Source: Paenibacillus stellifer (lineage in GTDB: Bacteria > Bacillota > Bacilli > Paenibacillales > Paenibacillaceae). From it: a stretch of 64,000 nt of DNA. Below, in pieces: positions 46,248 through 56,175 of this stretch; position 1 is the stretch's first letter; each line of letters opens with the position of its first letter. The stretch is taken from the NCBI RefSeq assembly GCF_000758685.1, contig NZ_CP009286.1:278501-342500 (forward strand), given 5' to 3'. The notes beneath the pieces were generated by a model. The model ran no database searches. It was not told where the DNA came from and saw only the letters and a list, made by a program, of their open reading frames with translations. A program made the position numbers and the translations under genes.

Positions 46248-49200
46248 TCAGCTTCCCGACAATCCGCGCCGCAGCGAGAACAGCTCTTTCAGCGCTTCCG
46301 TGGACAGCTCGGTAATCCAGTTCTCGGAGGAGCTTGCCATAATGCTGTCGCTGAGCTGCTGCTTGCTCTCCAGCATGTCGTCGATCCGCTCCTCCAGCGT
46401 GCCGAGGGCAATGAACTTATGAACCTGCACATCCCGGATCTGGCCCATGCGGTAGGCGCGGTCAGTCGCCTGATTCTCCACGGCGGGGTTCCACCAGCGG
46501 TCGAAGTGGAAGACATGATTGGCGGCCGTCAGGTTCAGACCGACGCCGCCTGCCTTCAGCGACAGGATAAACACGCCGGAAGGTCTGTCCGCCAAGCCAG
46601 AGCCGGAATCTATGCTGTCTGATGAGCCGGGAGGCAGGGGAGATTCCCGTCCCGACTGAAAGGCTTCGACCATACGGTCCCGTGCAGTTTTGGAGGTGCT
46701 GCCGTTCAGGTACAGCACCGGCTCGCCAAGCTCGTCCTGAAGCACGCGGCGCAGCATCTCCCCCATTCCGATATATTGGGTGAAGATGAGACAGCGTTCG
46801 CCTTCCTCCCGCAGCTCTTTGACCATGGCGACCAGTCGCTCAAGTTTGGCGGAACGCTCAATAAGCTTCGCGTTGAGCTGTGCGCTGCTGCCGGGCTCTT
46901 GTCCGCCGTCCTCCGCTGTGTCTTCGGAAGAATCGCCCTCTCTCGTAATAAGAGCAGGGTGGTCGCATAGCTGCTTCAGCCGGGTCAGAGAGGAGAGGAT
47001 GGCGCCCTTGCGGGCCATTCCTTCCAGCTTGTTCATCTTGCTCATCAGCTCATTCACGGTCTGGTCGTACAAAGCCGCCTGCTCGCCGGTCAGATGAATA
47101 TAGCTCTTCATTTCATTCTTGTCCGGCAGATCGAGCTGGATGGCGGGGTCCTTCTTTTTGCGGCGCAGCATAAAGGGCTGAACGAGCCGCCGGAGTTCGG
47201 CTGTTCGTCTTGCATCGCCTTCCTTCTCGATGGGCTGGATGAAACGTCCCTGGAAGGCGTGCAGCGAGCCGAGAAAGCCCGGCATGATGAAATCGTAGAT
47301 GGACCATAGCTCGGCCAGCCGGTTCTCGATCGGTGTGCCTGTCAGCGCGACCCGATGCAGAGCCGGAAAGCTGCGGACCGCCATCGACTGCTTGGTCTGC
47401 GCATTCTTGATATTCTGGGCTTCGTCGAGACAAAGCGCCGACCAGGTGAGGCCGGACAGCAGCTCCTGGTCCAGCGACGCGGTGGCGTAGGAAGTGAGCA
47501 CGACGTCATGCTCCGCAGCTGCGGCGAAGAAGGCTTCGCCGTTCAGCCGATTCCCGCCGTAATGCAGCATGACCCGCAGAGAGGGAGCGAAGCGCTCCAG
47601 CTCCTTCTGCCAGTTGCCGAGCACCGAGGTCGGGCAGACAATAAGCGAAGGCCGGGGAGCATCCGGCCTTCCGCCATGCCCTTCCTTGACGTGAAGCAGA
47701 TAGGAGATCAGCTGCACGGTTTTGCCAAGGCCCATATCATCGGCCAGGCAGGCGCCGAGGCCGTGGCGGCGCAGAAAGACGAGCCACCCGTAGCCTTCAA
47801 GCTGATAGGAGCGAAGCTGGGCCTGAAGACCCGCCGGCGGCTCCGGCTGCGGCCGGCTCTCATGGCCGCCGAGCTGGCCCATCAGCTTCACGAACTGCTC
47901 GTTCAGCTCGACTTCAAGCTGAAGCCGGTTGTCCATCTCACGAGCCATCGTCTCGCTGCCAGTGGAATTGTCTTCCCCTGCTTCCTCTTCATTCAGCAGA
48001 TGAAGCTGCAGAACATCCTGGAAGGTCATGCCTTCCGATTTGTCGATGCCGTCCATCGCTCTGCGGATTTGGGCCAGCAGAGCGGGATCGAGCGGAATCC
48101 AGCGATCCTGGAAGCGCACGAGGCGCTCGCCCCTGGCAACGAGCGCGGCGAATTCCTCTTCCGAGAGGTCAACGTCGCCGATCGAGACGCGCCAATCGAA
48201 TTCGATGATGGCGTTCAGCCCCATGTGCGAGCGGCCGCCCCGGTTCTCGGTCTCGGGGCGGAGCTTGGCCCGAAGCCGCGGCTTCCGACGGCTCGCGGCC
48301 TCCCACCAGGCCGGCAGGAGCACGATCCAGCCGGCCTCCAGCAGACGGCGGCTCTCCGCCGTCAGGAAGCTCCAGGCGCCCGCCCCGTCCAGCGGGCGGG
48401 CCAATACATCGCCGCCGGCCGCGAAGCGTACCGGCGGCAGGCAAGCGCGCAGCCGCTCCAGCCAGCCGGCCGAGCGGCTCTCCACATGCGGCGACCAGGC
48501 CGGAGGCCAGTCGCCGCGGGCGGTTCCGTCCTCGGCCAGCCGGACGTGGACGAGCGAAGCGGGGTCGGCTTTGTCCTGAAGGACGAGCCGAATCCGCCAG
48601 GGCCCGGCCTTGAAGGGCTCCAGCAGCTGGAGCGCAGGCCGGAACGGCAGCACATCGGCCTTCCAGCCGATGGAGACAAGCCAGCTGTCCGCGTCGAGTC
48701 CCGCCGCGGTGCGGGGGGCGCGCTCGAACAGCATCGGATATTCCCGGCGGAGATCGGCGGCGAGCGCTTCCGTGCCGTACCGCAGCTTGTTCACCGCTGC
48801 GGAGAAGGCCGCCCGGACTCCCGCAGCGAAGTCTGCGTCCTCGCGGAGCCGCTCCAGTGCAGACGCCAAATCTCCCGCCGCAGCGCGGGCTCCGGGGGCT
48901 TCAGCGGCCTCCTTCAGAACCCGGTCCTCCCAGGTCCACTGGAGCCGGCCCTGAAGGTGAGCGGCCAGACTGGGGGCATACTGCCTGTTCTCCAGGCAGC
49001 GGAGCAGCGGCGGGGCCAATGCCGCAAGCGCCGCCGTCTCCTCCTCCCAGCTCCAGCCAACATGGTCAAGCAGGTCGGGAGAAGCGAAGAAGGGGAGAAC
49101 CATCTCGGCGGGCAGAACCACAAGCTCGATTTCCCCTGCCTTGTGTACCGCAAGCTCTGTGCCGAAGCAGGAATCTTCATGCCAGGCGAAGAGCAGATGC

Positions 49201-49313
49201 TTCAGCCGCATGCCTGGCAGCGCGGAGCCGTTATCCGCCAGCCCGTACAGCAGAGCGTCTCCATGTTCGCTGAGTCCGGCGCGGACCGTAAGGTGAAGCA
49301 GTTGTCCGTTCAT
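46248..49313 (-). CDS. SWI2/SNF2-family DEAD-like helicase
   Basis: 1021 aa. ATP-dependent DNA translocase of the HepA/Snf2 superfamily. The N-terminal half (about 1-470) is a bacterial SNF2-associated domain. The motor starts at LRSYQLEGYGWLVFLRRHGLGACLADDMGLGKTVQ (Walker A), then VCPTSVLGNWQKEL, CLDEAQNIKN (Walker B), ALTGTPIENRLAELWS and IFTQYIGMGEML. Motifs V and VI are SLKAGGVGLNLTAANHVFHFDRWWNPAVENQATDRAYRMGQ. Its start overlaps the stop of the SWIM-finger gene (ATGA), indicating coupled expression. Presumed role in transcription recycling or DNA repair; partner specificity is unknown. Confidence 0.95.
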   Translation of the reverse strand: MNGQLLHLTVRAGLSEHGDALLYGLADNGSALPGMRLKHLLFAWHEDSCFGTELAVHKAGEIELVVLPAEMVLPFFASPDLLDHVGWSWEEETAALAALAPPLLRCLENRQYAPSLAAHLQGRLQWTWEDRVLKEAAEAPGARAAAGDLASALERLREDADFAAGVRAAFSAAVNKLRYGTEALAADLRREYPMLFERAPRTAAGLDADSWLVSIGWKADVLPFRPALQLLEPFKAGPWRIRLVLQDKADPASLVHVRLAEDGTARGDWPPAWSPHVESRSAGWLERLRACLPPVRFAAGGDVLARPLDGAGAWSFLTAESRRLLEAGWIVLLPAWWEAASRRKPRLRAKLRPETENRGGRSHMGLNAIIEFDWRVSIGDVDLSEEEFAALVARGERLVRFQDRWIPLDPALLAQIRRAMDGIDKSEGMTFQDVLQLHLLNEEEAGEDNSTGSETMAREMDNRLQLEVELNEQFVKLMGQLGGHESRPQPEPPAGLQAQLRSYQLEGYGWLVFLRRHGLGACLADDMGLGKTVQLISYLLHVKEGHGGRPDAPRPSLIVCPTSVLGNWQKELERFAPSLRVMLHYGGNRLNGEAFFAAAAEHDVVLTSYATASLDQELLSGLTWSALCLDEAQNIKNAQTKQSMAVRSFPALHRVALTGTPIENRLAELWSIYDFIMPGFLGSLHAFQGRFIQPIEKEGDARRTAELRRLVQPFMLRRKKKDPAIQLDLPDKNEMKSYIHLTGEQAALYDQTVNELMSKMNKLEGMARKGAILSSLTRLKQLCDHPALITREGDSSEDTAEDGGQEPGSSAQLNAKLIERSAKLERLVAMVKELREEGERCLIFTQYIGMGEMLRRVLQDELGEPVLYLNGSTSKTARDRMVEAFQSGRESPLPPGSSDSIDSGSGLADRPSGVFILSLKAGGVGLNLTAANHVFHFDRWWNPAVENQATDRAYRMGQIRDVQVHKFIALGTLEERIDDMLESKQQLSDSIMASSSENWITELSTEALKELFSLRRGLSGS

Positions 49314-51250
49314 GGAATCAGCTTTCCTTTCCGCAGTTCCTCTTGCAGCGCGCGCAGCCTGCTATGGCGCTGCGAGAAGGCGCCGAGGAAGTCGCCGAAG
49401 CGCTCCTCGTCCTTGCGTTTTTTGTACAGCTTCTGCAGCCGTTTCAGCAGCTTCACCGCCGTCTTGTAGCCAGCCCGGTTCTTCTCTGCAACGTACCGCT
49501 CCACGGCCTGATGATAGAAGGGCAGCAGCAGCTCGGGCGCCTCCTTCTCCAGAGGCTGGAGATCGCGCACCCGGAAGTCCAGCGGGTCCTTGCCGGTGCT
49601 GAGCTGATAATCCATCCACTGCCGCAAGCGTCCCCGGCTAAGCAGAAGCTTCTCGTAAATGTCCCTGCTGAGGGGAAGCATGGCGGTCAGCGATTCCCAC
49701 ATGAAGGGCTCCGCCTCGGGCCGCCGCGCGGCAGCCTCTTCCCAGAGAGTGGCATATTCCTCCAGAATTTGCGGGTGATAGCCGGTCAGCAAGGCGCTGG
49801 CCTCCTTAAGCCACCGCACAAGCCGCTCCCACTCCCCGGCTTCCGCCATGAACTCCCAGAAGGAGCCAAGCGCCTGAGGGTGAAAGCCCGTGCGTTCTGC
49901 CGCTTCTCTCAGCAGATCGAGAGCTTCGCCGTCTTCCCCCAGCAGAAGGTGCAGCCAGCCGCGTGCAGTCAGCGCCGCCGTAGCGTACGCCCCTGCCAGC
50001 CGGTCCTGTTCCCGTTCCAGGCGGCGCAGCTCATCCTGGATGAGGGGGGCCCTCTCCACGGAAGGCAAAATCCATTTTCGCCACAGCAGGACGTACAGCC
50101 GGAAATAGAAGGCCTGTTCCCTGCCTGCGGACAGCATTTCGTGGCGAAGAAGCCCGAGCGTATCCAGAATCCGGTTGTGAAGCGCCGGCTCTTGGACGAG
50201 CTGCAGCTCCTCCTGCAGAATGCCCTCCATGGCGTCCTGCAGCTCCGAGACTGCTAGATGAGTATAGTAGCCGAGCGAGGGCATGAAAGAGCCGGGGCCG
50301 CTTCCGGAGCGGACCGTCAGCGTCCCCAGCACATGCAGGCGCGCATGCAGGGCGAAGAGCTTCTCCAGCTCGGGTGCAAGGTCCGGCTTGATGCGGAAGA
50401 TCGCGGCAAGCGCCTCATCGACATAGCGGGGATTTCGGGTCTCGCCCGCAAGCCTGGACAGGCACTGCCCGAACAGTTCATGCCACTGGGCAATATTCAT
50501 GGACGGAATGAGGCGTCCCCGCTCCACAAGCGAGGCGGCGGCGCCCCGTACATGGATGCGGCCCGAATCGGAGCTGCCGGGCACACCGGAAGCACCGGAC
50601 ATACCGGACATACCGGAGCTGCCAGACACACCGGAAGCACCGGACATAGCGGAGGCTCCTCCCGCGCCCGGTGTCCGCTCCGCATAGGAGCCGCCCCCCG
50701 GGGGCACAGGTAGATGAAGATGCGGCTTCACGCCCCTACCGGATAAGTACTCCGGGGCATCCTGGCTATCCGCAAGCAGCCGCCGCCCGGCGTATCCCCC
50801 GGCTTCGTCCGCGCCAATGCGGCCTGTCCCGGGCGGAACCGGCTCCATCCGGGTTGCCGGTCCGGAACCCGCAGGGCCGCCCGCCTCGCTTCGGCCGATG
50901 CCCGCCATCCGCGTTTGGGCGGAAGACTGGGCATTTGCCAGCAGCGGCACGGGCCGGCCTTGCGATCCGGCATACTCCATCAGCACGGCCGCCATATGCT
51001 TGCAGGGTCCAAGGACCGGACAGCTGCAGCTGCTGATGGAGAAGGCGCCGAGCACCATTTCGACGCTGTACCGCTCGCTGCCGTCCACGAAAGCTGTAAG
51101 CAGACCGGCGGAAGGCGACTGCAGGGAGGATACCCGTCCCTGCTTGTAATATTGAAATCCCCGTTTCAGGGTCAAATCGTCGAAATAATAGGCTGCGTCC
51201 TGAATCAGCCGGCTCCATCCGGCATCGTCAAGTACAGGTGTCGATTGCAT
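49310..51250 (-). CDS. SWIM zinc-finger protein coupled to the SNF2 helicase
   Basis: 646 aa. The N-terminal part carries the SWIM motif CSCPVLGPCKH (about 75-85), typical of proteins that accompany bacterial SNF2 helicases and may guide them to nucleic acid or partners. Residues about 195-230 are a Gly/Ser/Met-rich repeat (GASGVSGSSGMSGMSGASGV), encoded by an imperfect 45-bp duplication. The remaining 400 residues are helical with no motif I recognise. Encoded immediately before the helicase and overlapping it by four bases. Confidence 0.9.
   Translation of the reverse strand: MQSTPVLDDAGWSRLIQDAAYYFDDLTLKRGFQYYKQGRVSSLQSPSAGLLTAFVDGSERYSVEMVLGAFSISSCSCPVLGPCKHMAAVLMEYAGSQGRPVPLLANAQSSAQTRMAGIGRSEAGGPAGSGPATRMEPVPPGTGRIGADEAGGYAGRRLLADSQDAPEYLSGRGVKPHLHLPVPPGGGSYAERTPGAGGASAMSGASGVSGSSGMSGMSGASGVPGSSDSGRIHVRGAAASLVERGRLIPSMNIAQWHELFGQCLSRLAGETRNPRYVDEALAAIFRIKPDLAPELEKLFALHARLHVLGTLTVRSGSGPGSFMPSLGYYTHLAVSELQDAMEGILQEELQLVQEPALHNRILDTLGLLRHEMLSAGREQAFYFRLYVLLWRKWILPSVERAPLIQDELRRLEREQDRLAGAYATAALTARGWLHLLLGEDGEALDLLREAAERTGFHPQALGSFWEFMAEAGEWERLVRWLKEASALLTGYHPQILEEYATLWEEAAARRPEAEPFMWESLTAMLPLSRDIYEKLLLSRGRLRQWMDYQLSTGKDPLDFRVRDLQPLEKEAPELLLPFYHQAVERYVAEKNRAGYKTAVKLLKRLQKLYKKRKDEERFGDFLGAFSQRHSRLRALQEELRKGKLIP
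50571..50647. repeat. Intragenic 45-bp duplication coding a Gly/Ser-rich linker
   Basis: A roughly 32-base sequence beginning GAGCTGCC recurs at 50571 and 50616 with two mismatches. Smaller ACCGGA-type units fill the space between. It encodes the SGASGV/SGMSG stretch of the SWIM protein and is likely variable in length. Confidence 0.85.
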
Positions 51251-51346
51251 GGAAGGTGTTCTCCTCGTTTATCTTGGGATCTTCCTATTATACCATTTTC
51301 CCGAACATGTTTTCCCCTCTGCCGGGAGCGGCTTATCGAGAGCGTC

Positions 51347-53587
51347 CTATAAGGTTTTGACACTGTTGCGGCCGCTCTCCTTCGCGAGGTACAGCGCCCG
51401 GTCCGCCTGATCCACCAGCGAGGTGATCTCGTGCGTATCCGGACCGAGCGATGAAAGGCCCAGGCTGATCGTATAACTGATAGACTGCCCCTGCATGGAG
51501 ACTGGCGAGGCCGCAATGCTCTTGCGCATAATTTCCGCCAGACGGATCGCCTGCGGCGCGGTGACGCCCGGAAGCACAAGGACGAACTCTTCTCCTCCAT
51601 ACCGGCCGATTATGCCGCGGGGCTGAGCCAGCTCAGCCAGCCGTTTCACCGTCTCCTGAATGACCTTGTCTCCCATAAGATGGCCGTACCTGTCGTTGAT
51701 GCTCTTGAAATGGTCGATATCGACCATAATCAGCGACAGGGGGACTCCCGTATTCCGGCATTGGGCCAGATGTCGGCGGGCAAGCTTCAAGAAATGAGAG
51801 CGGTTGTACACCCCGGTCAGACCGTCGATGGAGGCAAGGCGGTTGATTTCGGAGAAGAGCCGGACATTTTCCATGGATATACCGACCTGACCGGCAAAAT
51901 CGCGCAGAATGCTTCGTTCATTCCCTGTAATTCTTCTCGCAAAATAGCTGTACAGCACAACAGCGCCGATCATGCGGTCATGATACAGAATGGGTATGCC
52001 GAGAAAAGTGCGGGCCAGCGGGTCCGGCAGGGAAAGGTCCTCATGTCCCGAGAGCAGGATCAGCTGTTTCTCCACAATCAGACGACGGAGAAAAGCCTCG
52101 CTCTCCGGTTCCGCAGCATTCAGCCCGTACCAGGGGCCTGCCCCCGTCTGGGCTGTGAGCTCATACCCGCCTTCTTTTTCCAGCAGAATAAAGCCATGTT
52201 CGCAGGCCGTAATTTTGGATAGACTCGTCATTGTAAATTGAAGCAGCTCGTCCAGATCATGCGTGGATGTCAGTCTCTTCGTCGTCTCGTGCAGCTGCTT
52301 GAGCAGTGCTCCCTGCTTCTCCTCAAGCGTCTTCTCATGACGGATGCCGTTGAATCGGTCGGCAAGCGCAAGCGACAGAAGAACCGTCTCGGCGGCCGAG
52401 CCGAACCGGATCGAATACAGCGACCAGAAGTTCAGGGGAATCAGCTTATAGGCAGCCAAAATATTGAGCAGGGCGCCGGCGAACAAGACGATCCAGGCGA
52501 AAATGTAAAAGAACACCGAGCGGATGCGGAACCGGACGGCGAGAATCGCCCCGAGACAGAAAAGGATGCTGACGGAGGAGAGACAGACCGCCAGACGCGT
52601 ACCGGCAGCAGGCGACAGCAGCAATATGGCCGGAAGCGCCAATATCAGCACAACGGTGAAGAATTGCATGATCCGCGCCATGCGCGGCGAGTATTTCGGC
52701 ACGGACAGGAAGTTCAGGGAGAACAGAAGAGCGAATAAACCGGTCAGTGTAATAAACATCGGGTTCGCCCTCACCTCCCAACCGGGGAAGTCCGGCCAGA
52801 GGAACTGGTAGGCGAAGCCGTCCCAGACCGCCTGCATGACGGCGAAAGACAAAATAAACAGTACATAGTACAAATAAGTCCGTTCCCGGATAGAAATGAA
52901 CAGGAAGATGTTGTATAGGGCCATGACCAGCATGATGCCGTAATAGACGCCGAACAGAAGGTCCTGATGCTGTTCTTTTTCGAGGAAGCTCTGTGTATCC
53001 CACAGCTTCATGGGAAGCTGGAGGAATGTGTCGGTCTCGATTTTGAAATACAGCTTCTCCCCGGACATCGGCGCGAAAGAAAGATGAAAAATAAAGTTGC
53101 GGTGAATATAGCTGCGGTCATAGAAGGGCAGTCTTCTGCCCGTAACGGTCTCGCTTGATAATTTGCGCTCATCGTTGAATTGATACAGCGTAACCTTTCC
53201 GAGTTGAGGCTTGCTGAGCTCCAGCATGAAGTCTCTGGTTCTGGCCGCATCGTTGTAGAGATCAAGCTTCACCCAGTAGACGGACTTGCTCAAGGTGCCG
53301 GCGAACCCGCTGGAAGAGTAGGGCTCGTAAAGGGCATCCATGGCGGGAGCGGCCGCCTGCTCGGGAGTCAGCGAGCCGTCCTTGTCCTCCATGATGCGCA
53401 GGATGCCCTGCAGGTCGTTATTTCCGGCAAGTGAGGCGGAATCATCGGGCTGATCGATGGGAGCTGCAGCCGCCCCGGAACCGAATGTCAGCAATAGCAG
53501 AACCGCAATCAAGCCGCCCGCTAACGCGCGCGGCAGGGCGGCAATCAAGCCGGCCGCCTTAATTACGGAAGTGTGCAGAGCTTTCAT
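51347..53587 (-). CDS. 7TMR-DISM / GAF / GGDEF diguanylate cyclase
   Basis: About 746 aa from ATG 53587, ten bases after the preceding stop. An ATG at 53641 would overlap that gene by 44 bp and lengthen the signal peptide unnaturally. Signal peptide AGLIAALPRALAGGLIAVLLL; extracytoplasmic 7TMR-DISM sensor (about 45-190, VYWVKLDLYNDAARTRDFMLEL); seven membrane spans (about 200-420). Then a coiled linker, a GAF domain (CEHGFILLEKEGGYELTAQTG) and a GGDEF domain with active motif GRYGGEEFVLVLPG. It should make cyclic-di-GMP in response to an extracellular and a cytoplasmic signal. RxxD-type product inhibition was not clearly seen. Confidence 0.93.
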   Translation of the reverse strand: MKALHTSVIKAAGLIAALPRALAGGLIAVLLLLTFGSGAAAAPIDQPDDSASLAGNNDLQGILRIMEDKDGSLTPEQAAAPAMDALYEPYSSSGFAGTLSKSVYWVKLDLYNDAARTRDFMLELSKPQLGKVTLYQFNDERKLSSETVTGRRLPFYDRSYIHRNFIFHLSFAPMSGEKLYFKIETDTFLQLPMKLWDTQSFLEKEQHQDLLFGVYYGIMLVMALYNIFLFISIRERTYLYYVLFILSFAVMQAVWDGFAYQFLWPDFPGWEVRANPMFITLTGLFALLFSLNFLSVPKYSPRMARIMQFFTVVLILALPAILLLSPAAGTRLAVCLSSVSILFCLGAILAVRFRIRSVFFYIFAWIVLFAGALLNILAAYKLIPLNFWSLYSIRFGSAAETVLLSLALADRFNGIRHEKTLEEKQGALLKQLHETTKRLTSTHDLDELLQFTMTSLSKITACEHGFILLEKEGGYELTAQTGAGPWYGLNAAEPESEAFLRRLIVEKQLILLSGHEDLSLPDPLARTFLGIPILYHDRMIGAVVLYSYFARRITGNERSILRDFAGQVGISMENVRLFSEINRLASIDGLTGVYNRSHFLKLARRHLAQCRNTGVPLSLIMVDIDHFKSINDRYGHLMGDKVIQETVKRLAELAQPRGIIGRYGGEEFVLVLPGVTAPQAIRLAEIMRKSIAASPVSMQGQSISYTISLGLSSLGPDTHEITSLVDQADRALYLAKESGRNSVKTL

Positions 53588-53597
53588 CGCCGTACGG

Positions 53598-54239
53598 TCA
53601 GTTCCGGGACAAGCTTTCGGTGAGATCGATTTCGATTTCATCCCCGAATTGTCCCTTGATCAGCTTCAAATGCCCGTCGCTGGAGAAATCGCTGGGCATG
53701 AAGCCGTTGATAACGGCCTTCGGATCGAGCAGGCCCATCTCGATGAAGGACTCGGCGATCAGCTCGCTGCAAGTATAGTTGTCCAGTTTGGAGCGGATAT
53801 GAAAGAACCGCCCCTCAATGACCTCCAGAATCATCTTCCATTGCCCCGGATTGGGAATGCCGTGAAGCTTCGTGAACAGCTCATGCAGGCTGGAGATCAT
53901 CTCTTCGGTCCGTTCCACCTCCAGCGGTCTCACCGCGTAGCGGGGAGGCACATAGGGAACGACATCGCTTCCATAGGTTTCCAGTCGTTGCTTCAAATCG
54001 ACAAGTTTCGGCCCGGTCAGGTGATCATGCATCAAGGCGTCGGGCAGATTTGTCAGCGCAGTGGACTCCCACAGCAGCGGAGTCTCGATTTCCGGAATGC
54101 GTACAACCATAGCGACATGGGACCAAAGGCTTCCCTCCAGTTTCTCGACAAGCTTGCTGATTTCATATTGACCGCTGAACAGGATCAAATCTCCCGTCCG
54201 AAGCTGCGGCTCGATTTCCGAATATGGACGTTTTTGCAT
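53598..54239 (-). CDS. YiiX/NlpC-P60-like permuted papain-fold protein
   Basis: 213 aa. The ATG at 54239 follows GGGAGG at about seven bases; ATG at 54254 precedes that site. The permuted papain-like arrangement has LRTGDLILFSGQYEISKLVEKLEGSLWSHVAMVVRIP near the N-terminus (the His in SHVAMVV) and a Cys in DNYTCSELIAESFIEMGLL in the C-terminal half. These proteins (YiiX/YebB/DUF830 group) hydrolyse peptide or lipid amide/ester bonds. No signal peptide is seen, so it is probably cytoplasmic. Precedes the diguanylate cyclase gene by ten bases and may share its transcript. Confidence 0.78.
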   Translation of the reverse strand: MQKRPYSEIEPQLRTGDLILFSGQYEISKLVEKLEGSLWSHVAMVVRIPEIETPLLWESTALTNLPDALMHDHLTGPKLVDLKQRLETYGSDVVPYVPPRYAVRPLEVERTEEMISSLHELFTKLHGIPNPGQWKMILEVIEGRFFHIRSKLDNYTCSELIAESFIEMGLLDPKAVINGFMPSDFSSDGHLKLIKGQFGDEIEIDLTESLSRN

Positions 54240-54663
54240 TTCCAGGCCTCCCATAGGTCCAACCGACCTTCATATATGTAGGCAGATATCTGATCCGATA
54301 TCCCGTATATGTGGAGTTAATTCGACGGCAGGTCAAAAAATCCTGTTGAAAATTGTATGGAATTGCGATTTATATCACACCGTTGCAAAAAGTGAGCCCC
54401 CGCGCAGCAGGCGAAGGCCCGGCAGGGGCTGCAGGACCGGGTATGTCGATGCATGTCTTCGCATGGAACCCAGGGTCATGACCAGCCATCCCCGGGCTTC
54501 GGGAAGCAGCCGGGATGAAGGAGAGCAGCACATATCAAGTCTGGATGTTCTAGGGGAACTCCGCAGCTTAGGAACAAGCAAAGACCGCAATCCGAAGCGG
54601 GATTGCGGTCTTGTCAGCAGGAATGAACCGGCTAAAGTGATGCATCTTTGGTCTCGTGACCGG
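54240..54663. other. Intergenic region with terminator at 54581-54612
   Basis: About 420 bp. It holds the promoter of the YiiX-like gene and the terminator of the MFS gene. No further gene is supported. Confidence 0.6.
54581..54612 (-). terminator. Terminator of the MFS exporter gene
   Basis: Stem AAGACCGCAATCC / GGATTGCGGTCTT (13 bp) with loop GAAGCG. It lies 51 bp past the MFS stop codon, with T-rich sequence on the minus strand. Confidence 0.85.
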
Positions 54664-56175
54664 TCAGGCCGCGGCTTCTTCCTCCTTCTCTGGAGTCAGC
54701 ACTTCCTTCTTGAGGAACCAGCAGATGATGAAGGTCGCTATGACGAAGATCAGCGAGATGGAGAAAATGTTCTGGAAAGCGTGGGCGAATACACCCCTCA
54801 CCTCGTCCGCAAGGCCCGGCGAAATGCCGGCGGGAATGCCGCCCGCCGCCAGATTGTCCGCCGTACCCGGCGGCAGCTGATTTTTAAGCGGCTCGACACC
54901 GCTGCTGATATGTCCGGACAGCAGGCTGCCGAACACGCTGAGCCCGATAGTCGCACCGAGTGACTGGAACAGCTGGACGGTGGAGAGTGCGATCCCGCTG
55001 TCCTTCTTGTCTACCGACTCCTGTACGATGAGGTTGTCCCCTCCGAACAGGGCCCCCATCCCGATGCCCAGAATGACGAAGCTGGCGATGATGTACAGGA
55101 CTCCGGTGTGTACGCCGATATGGGACAGCAGGAAGAATCCCAATATCGGAAGCGTGAAGAAGCTGATGAACAGTGTCCGGTAAGCGATGCGGGTGATCAG
55201 GAAACCGAACACGATACTGGTCGGGATCGCCCCTGCCATAAAGGCCAGAGTCATATAGCCGGAGGCTGTCGGCGTCAGGCCCATGACATTCTGTGCAAAA
55301 AACGGGAACAGGGCGATGCCTCCCATGATGCCTAGCATCAGAGTGAAGACGAGGACGGAGAGGACGACGACGTTCCGGTTGCGGAACAGGTGCAGCGGGA
55401 TGAGCGGCTCGCTCGCCCGCCGCTCGATGATTACAAACAGTGTGAACAGCAGAAGAGATGCCGCCAGCAGTGCAAGGATGACCGGAGATGACCAGGCATA
55501 GCCCTGGTTGTCAATCAGCACAGGCGCCAGAAGCAGAGTGAGCAGAGCGGACATCAGCGTACCTGCTCCGGCCCAGTCGATCCGGGGCTTATCTTCGCTG
55601 CGGGTCTCATTCAGCCCTTTGGAGAGCAGAATGGCGGCGAGAGCGCCTACCGGCAGATTGATCAGGAACACCCAATGCCAGCTGAGATGCCCGACGATGT
55701 AGCCGCCGAGCGTAGGGCCGAGCAACTGCGGGATAATCATGAGCGGGCCGAAGAGGCTCTGGATTTTGGCGCGCTGCTCCAGGGGGAAGAGCTCGCCGAT
55801 AATGACGAGCGCCAGCGGCATCAGGCCGCCCGCGCCGATGCCCTGGATGGCCCGGCCGGCGAGCAGCATCGTCATGGACTGGGCGAGCCCGCTGATCAGT
55901 GAGCCGCCGATGAACAGCGTCATGCAGCTTAAGTAGATGCGCTTGCGGCCGTACAGATCGGCCAGCTTGCCGAGAATCGGCATGAACAGGGTGAGGGCGA
56001 GCATGTAGATGCCTGCCACCCAGCCGTACAGGGCCAGACCGTGGAGCTGGCGGATGATGGTGGGCATCGCCGTCGATACCACGGTCTCGTCAAGCTCCGT
56101 GAAGATCAGGCCGATCAGAAGGCCGGCCATGACCAGAACTTTGTTGTTTCTGGCGGATAAAGCGCCGGAATTCAT
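54664..56175 (-). CDS. MFS drug exporter, DHA2 (14-TM, EmrB/QacA-like) family
   Basis: 503 aa with about 14 hydrophobic spans. The ATG at 56175 follows GAGGTG at seven bases. Motif D1 LDETVVSTAMPTII, motif A GKLADLYGRKRIY, motif B RAIQGIGAGGLMPLALVIIGELF and motif C LLGPTLGGYIVGHLSWHWVFLINLPVG define a proton-coupled drug/H+ antiporter. Single gene with its own terminator; no adjacent MarR or TetR regulator on this side. Substrates unknown. Confidence 0.93.
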   Translation of the reverse strand: MNSGALSARNNKVLVMAGLLIGLIFTELDETVVSTAMPTIIRQLHGLALYGWVAGIYMLALTLFMPILGKLADLYGRKRIYLSCMTLFIGGSLISGLAQSMTMLLAGRAIQGIGAGGLMPLALVIIGELFPLEQRAKIQSLFGPLMIIPQLLGPTLGGYIVGHLSWHWVFLINLPVGALAAILLSKGLNETRSEDKPRIDWAGAGTLMSALLTLLLAPVLIDNQGYAWSSPVILALLAASLLLFTLFVIIERRASEPLIPLHLFRNRNVVVLSVLVFTLMLGIMGGIALFPFFAQNVMGLTPTASGYMTLAFMAGAIPTSIVFGFLITRIAYRTLFISFFTLPILGFFLLSHIGVHTGVLYIIASFVILGIGMGALFGGDNLIVQESVDKKDSGIALSTVQLFQSLGATIGLSVFGSLLSGHISSGVEPLKNQLPPGTADNLAAGGIPAGISPGLADEVRGVFAHAFQNIFSISLIFVIATFIICWFLKKEVLTPEKEEEAAA

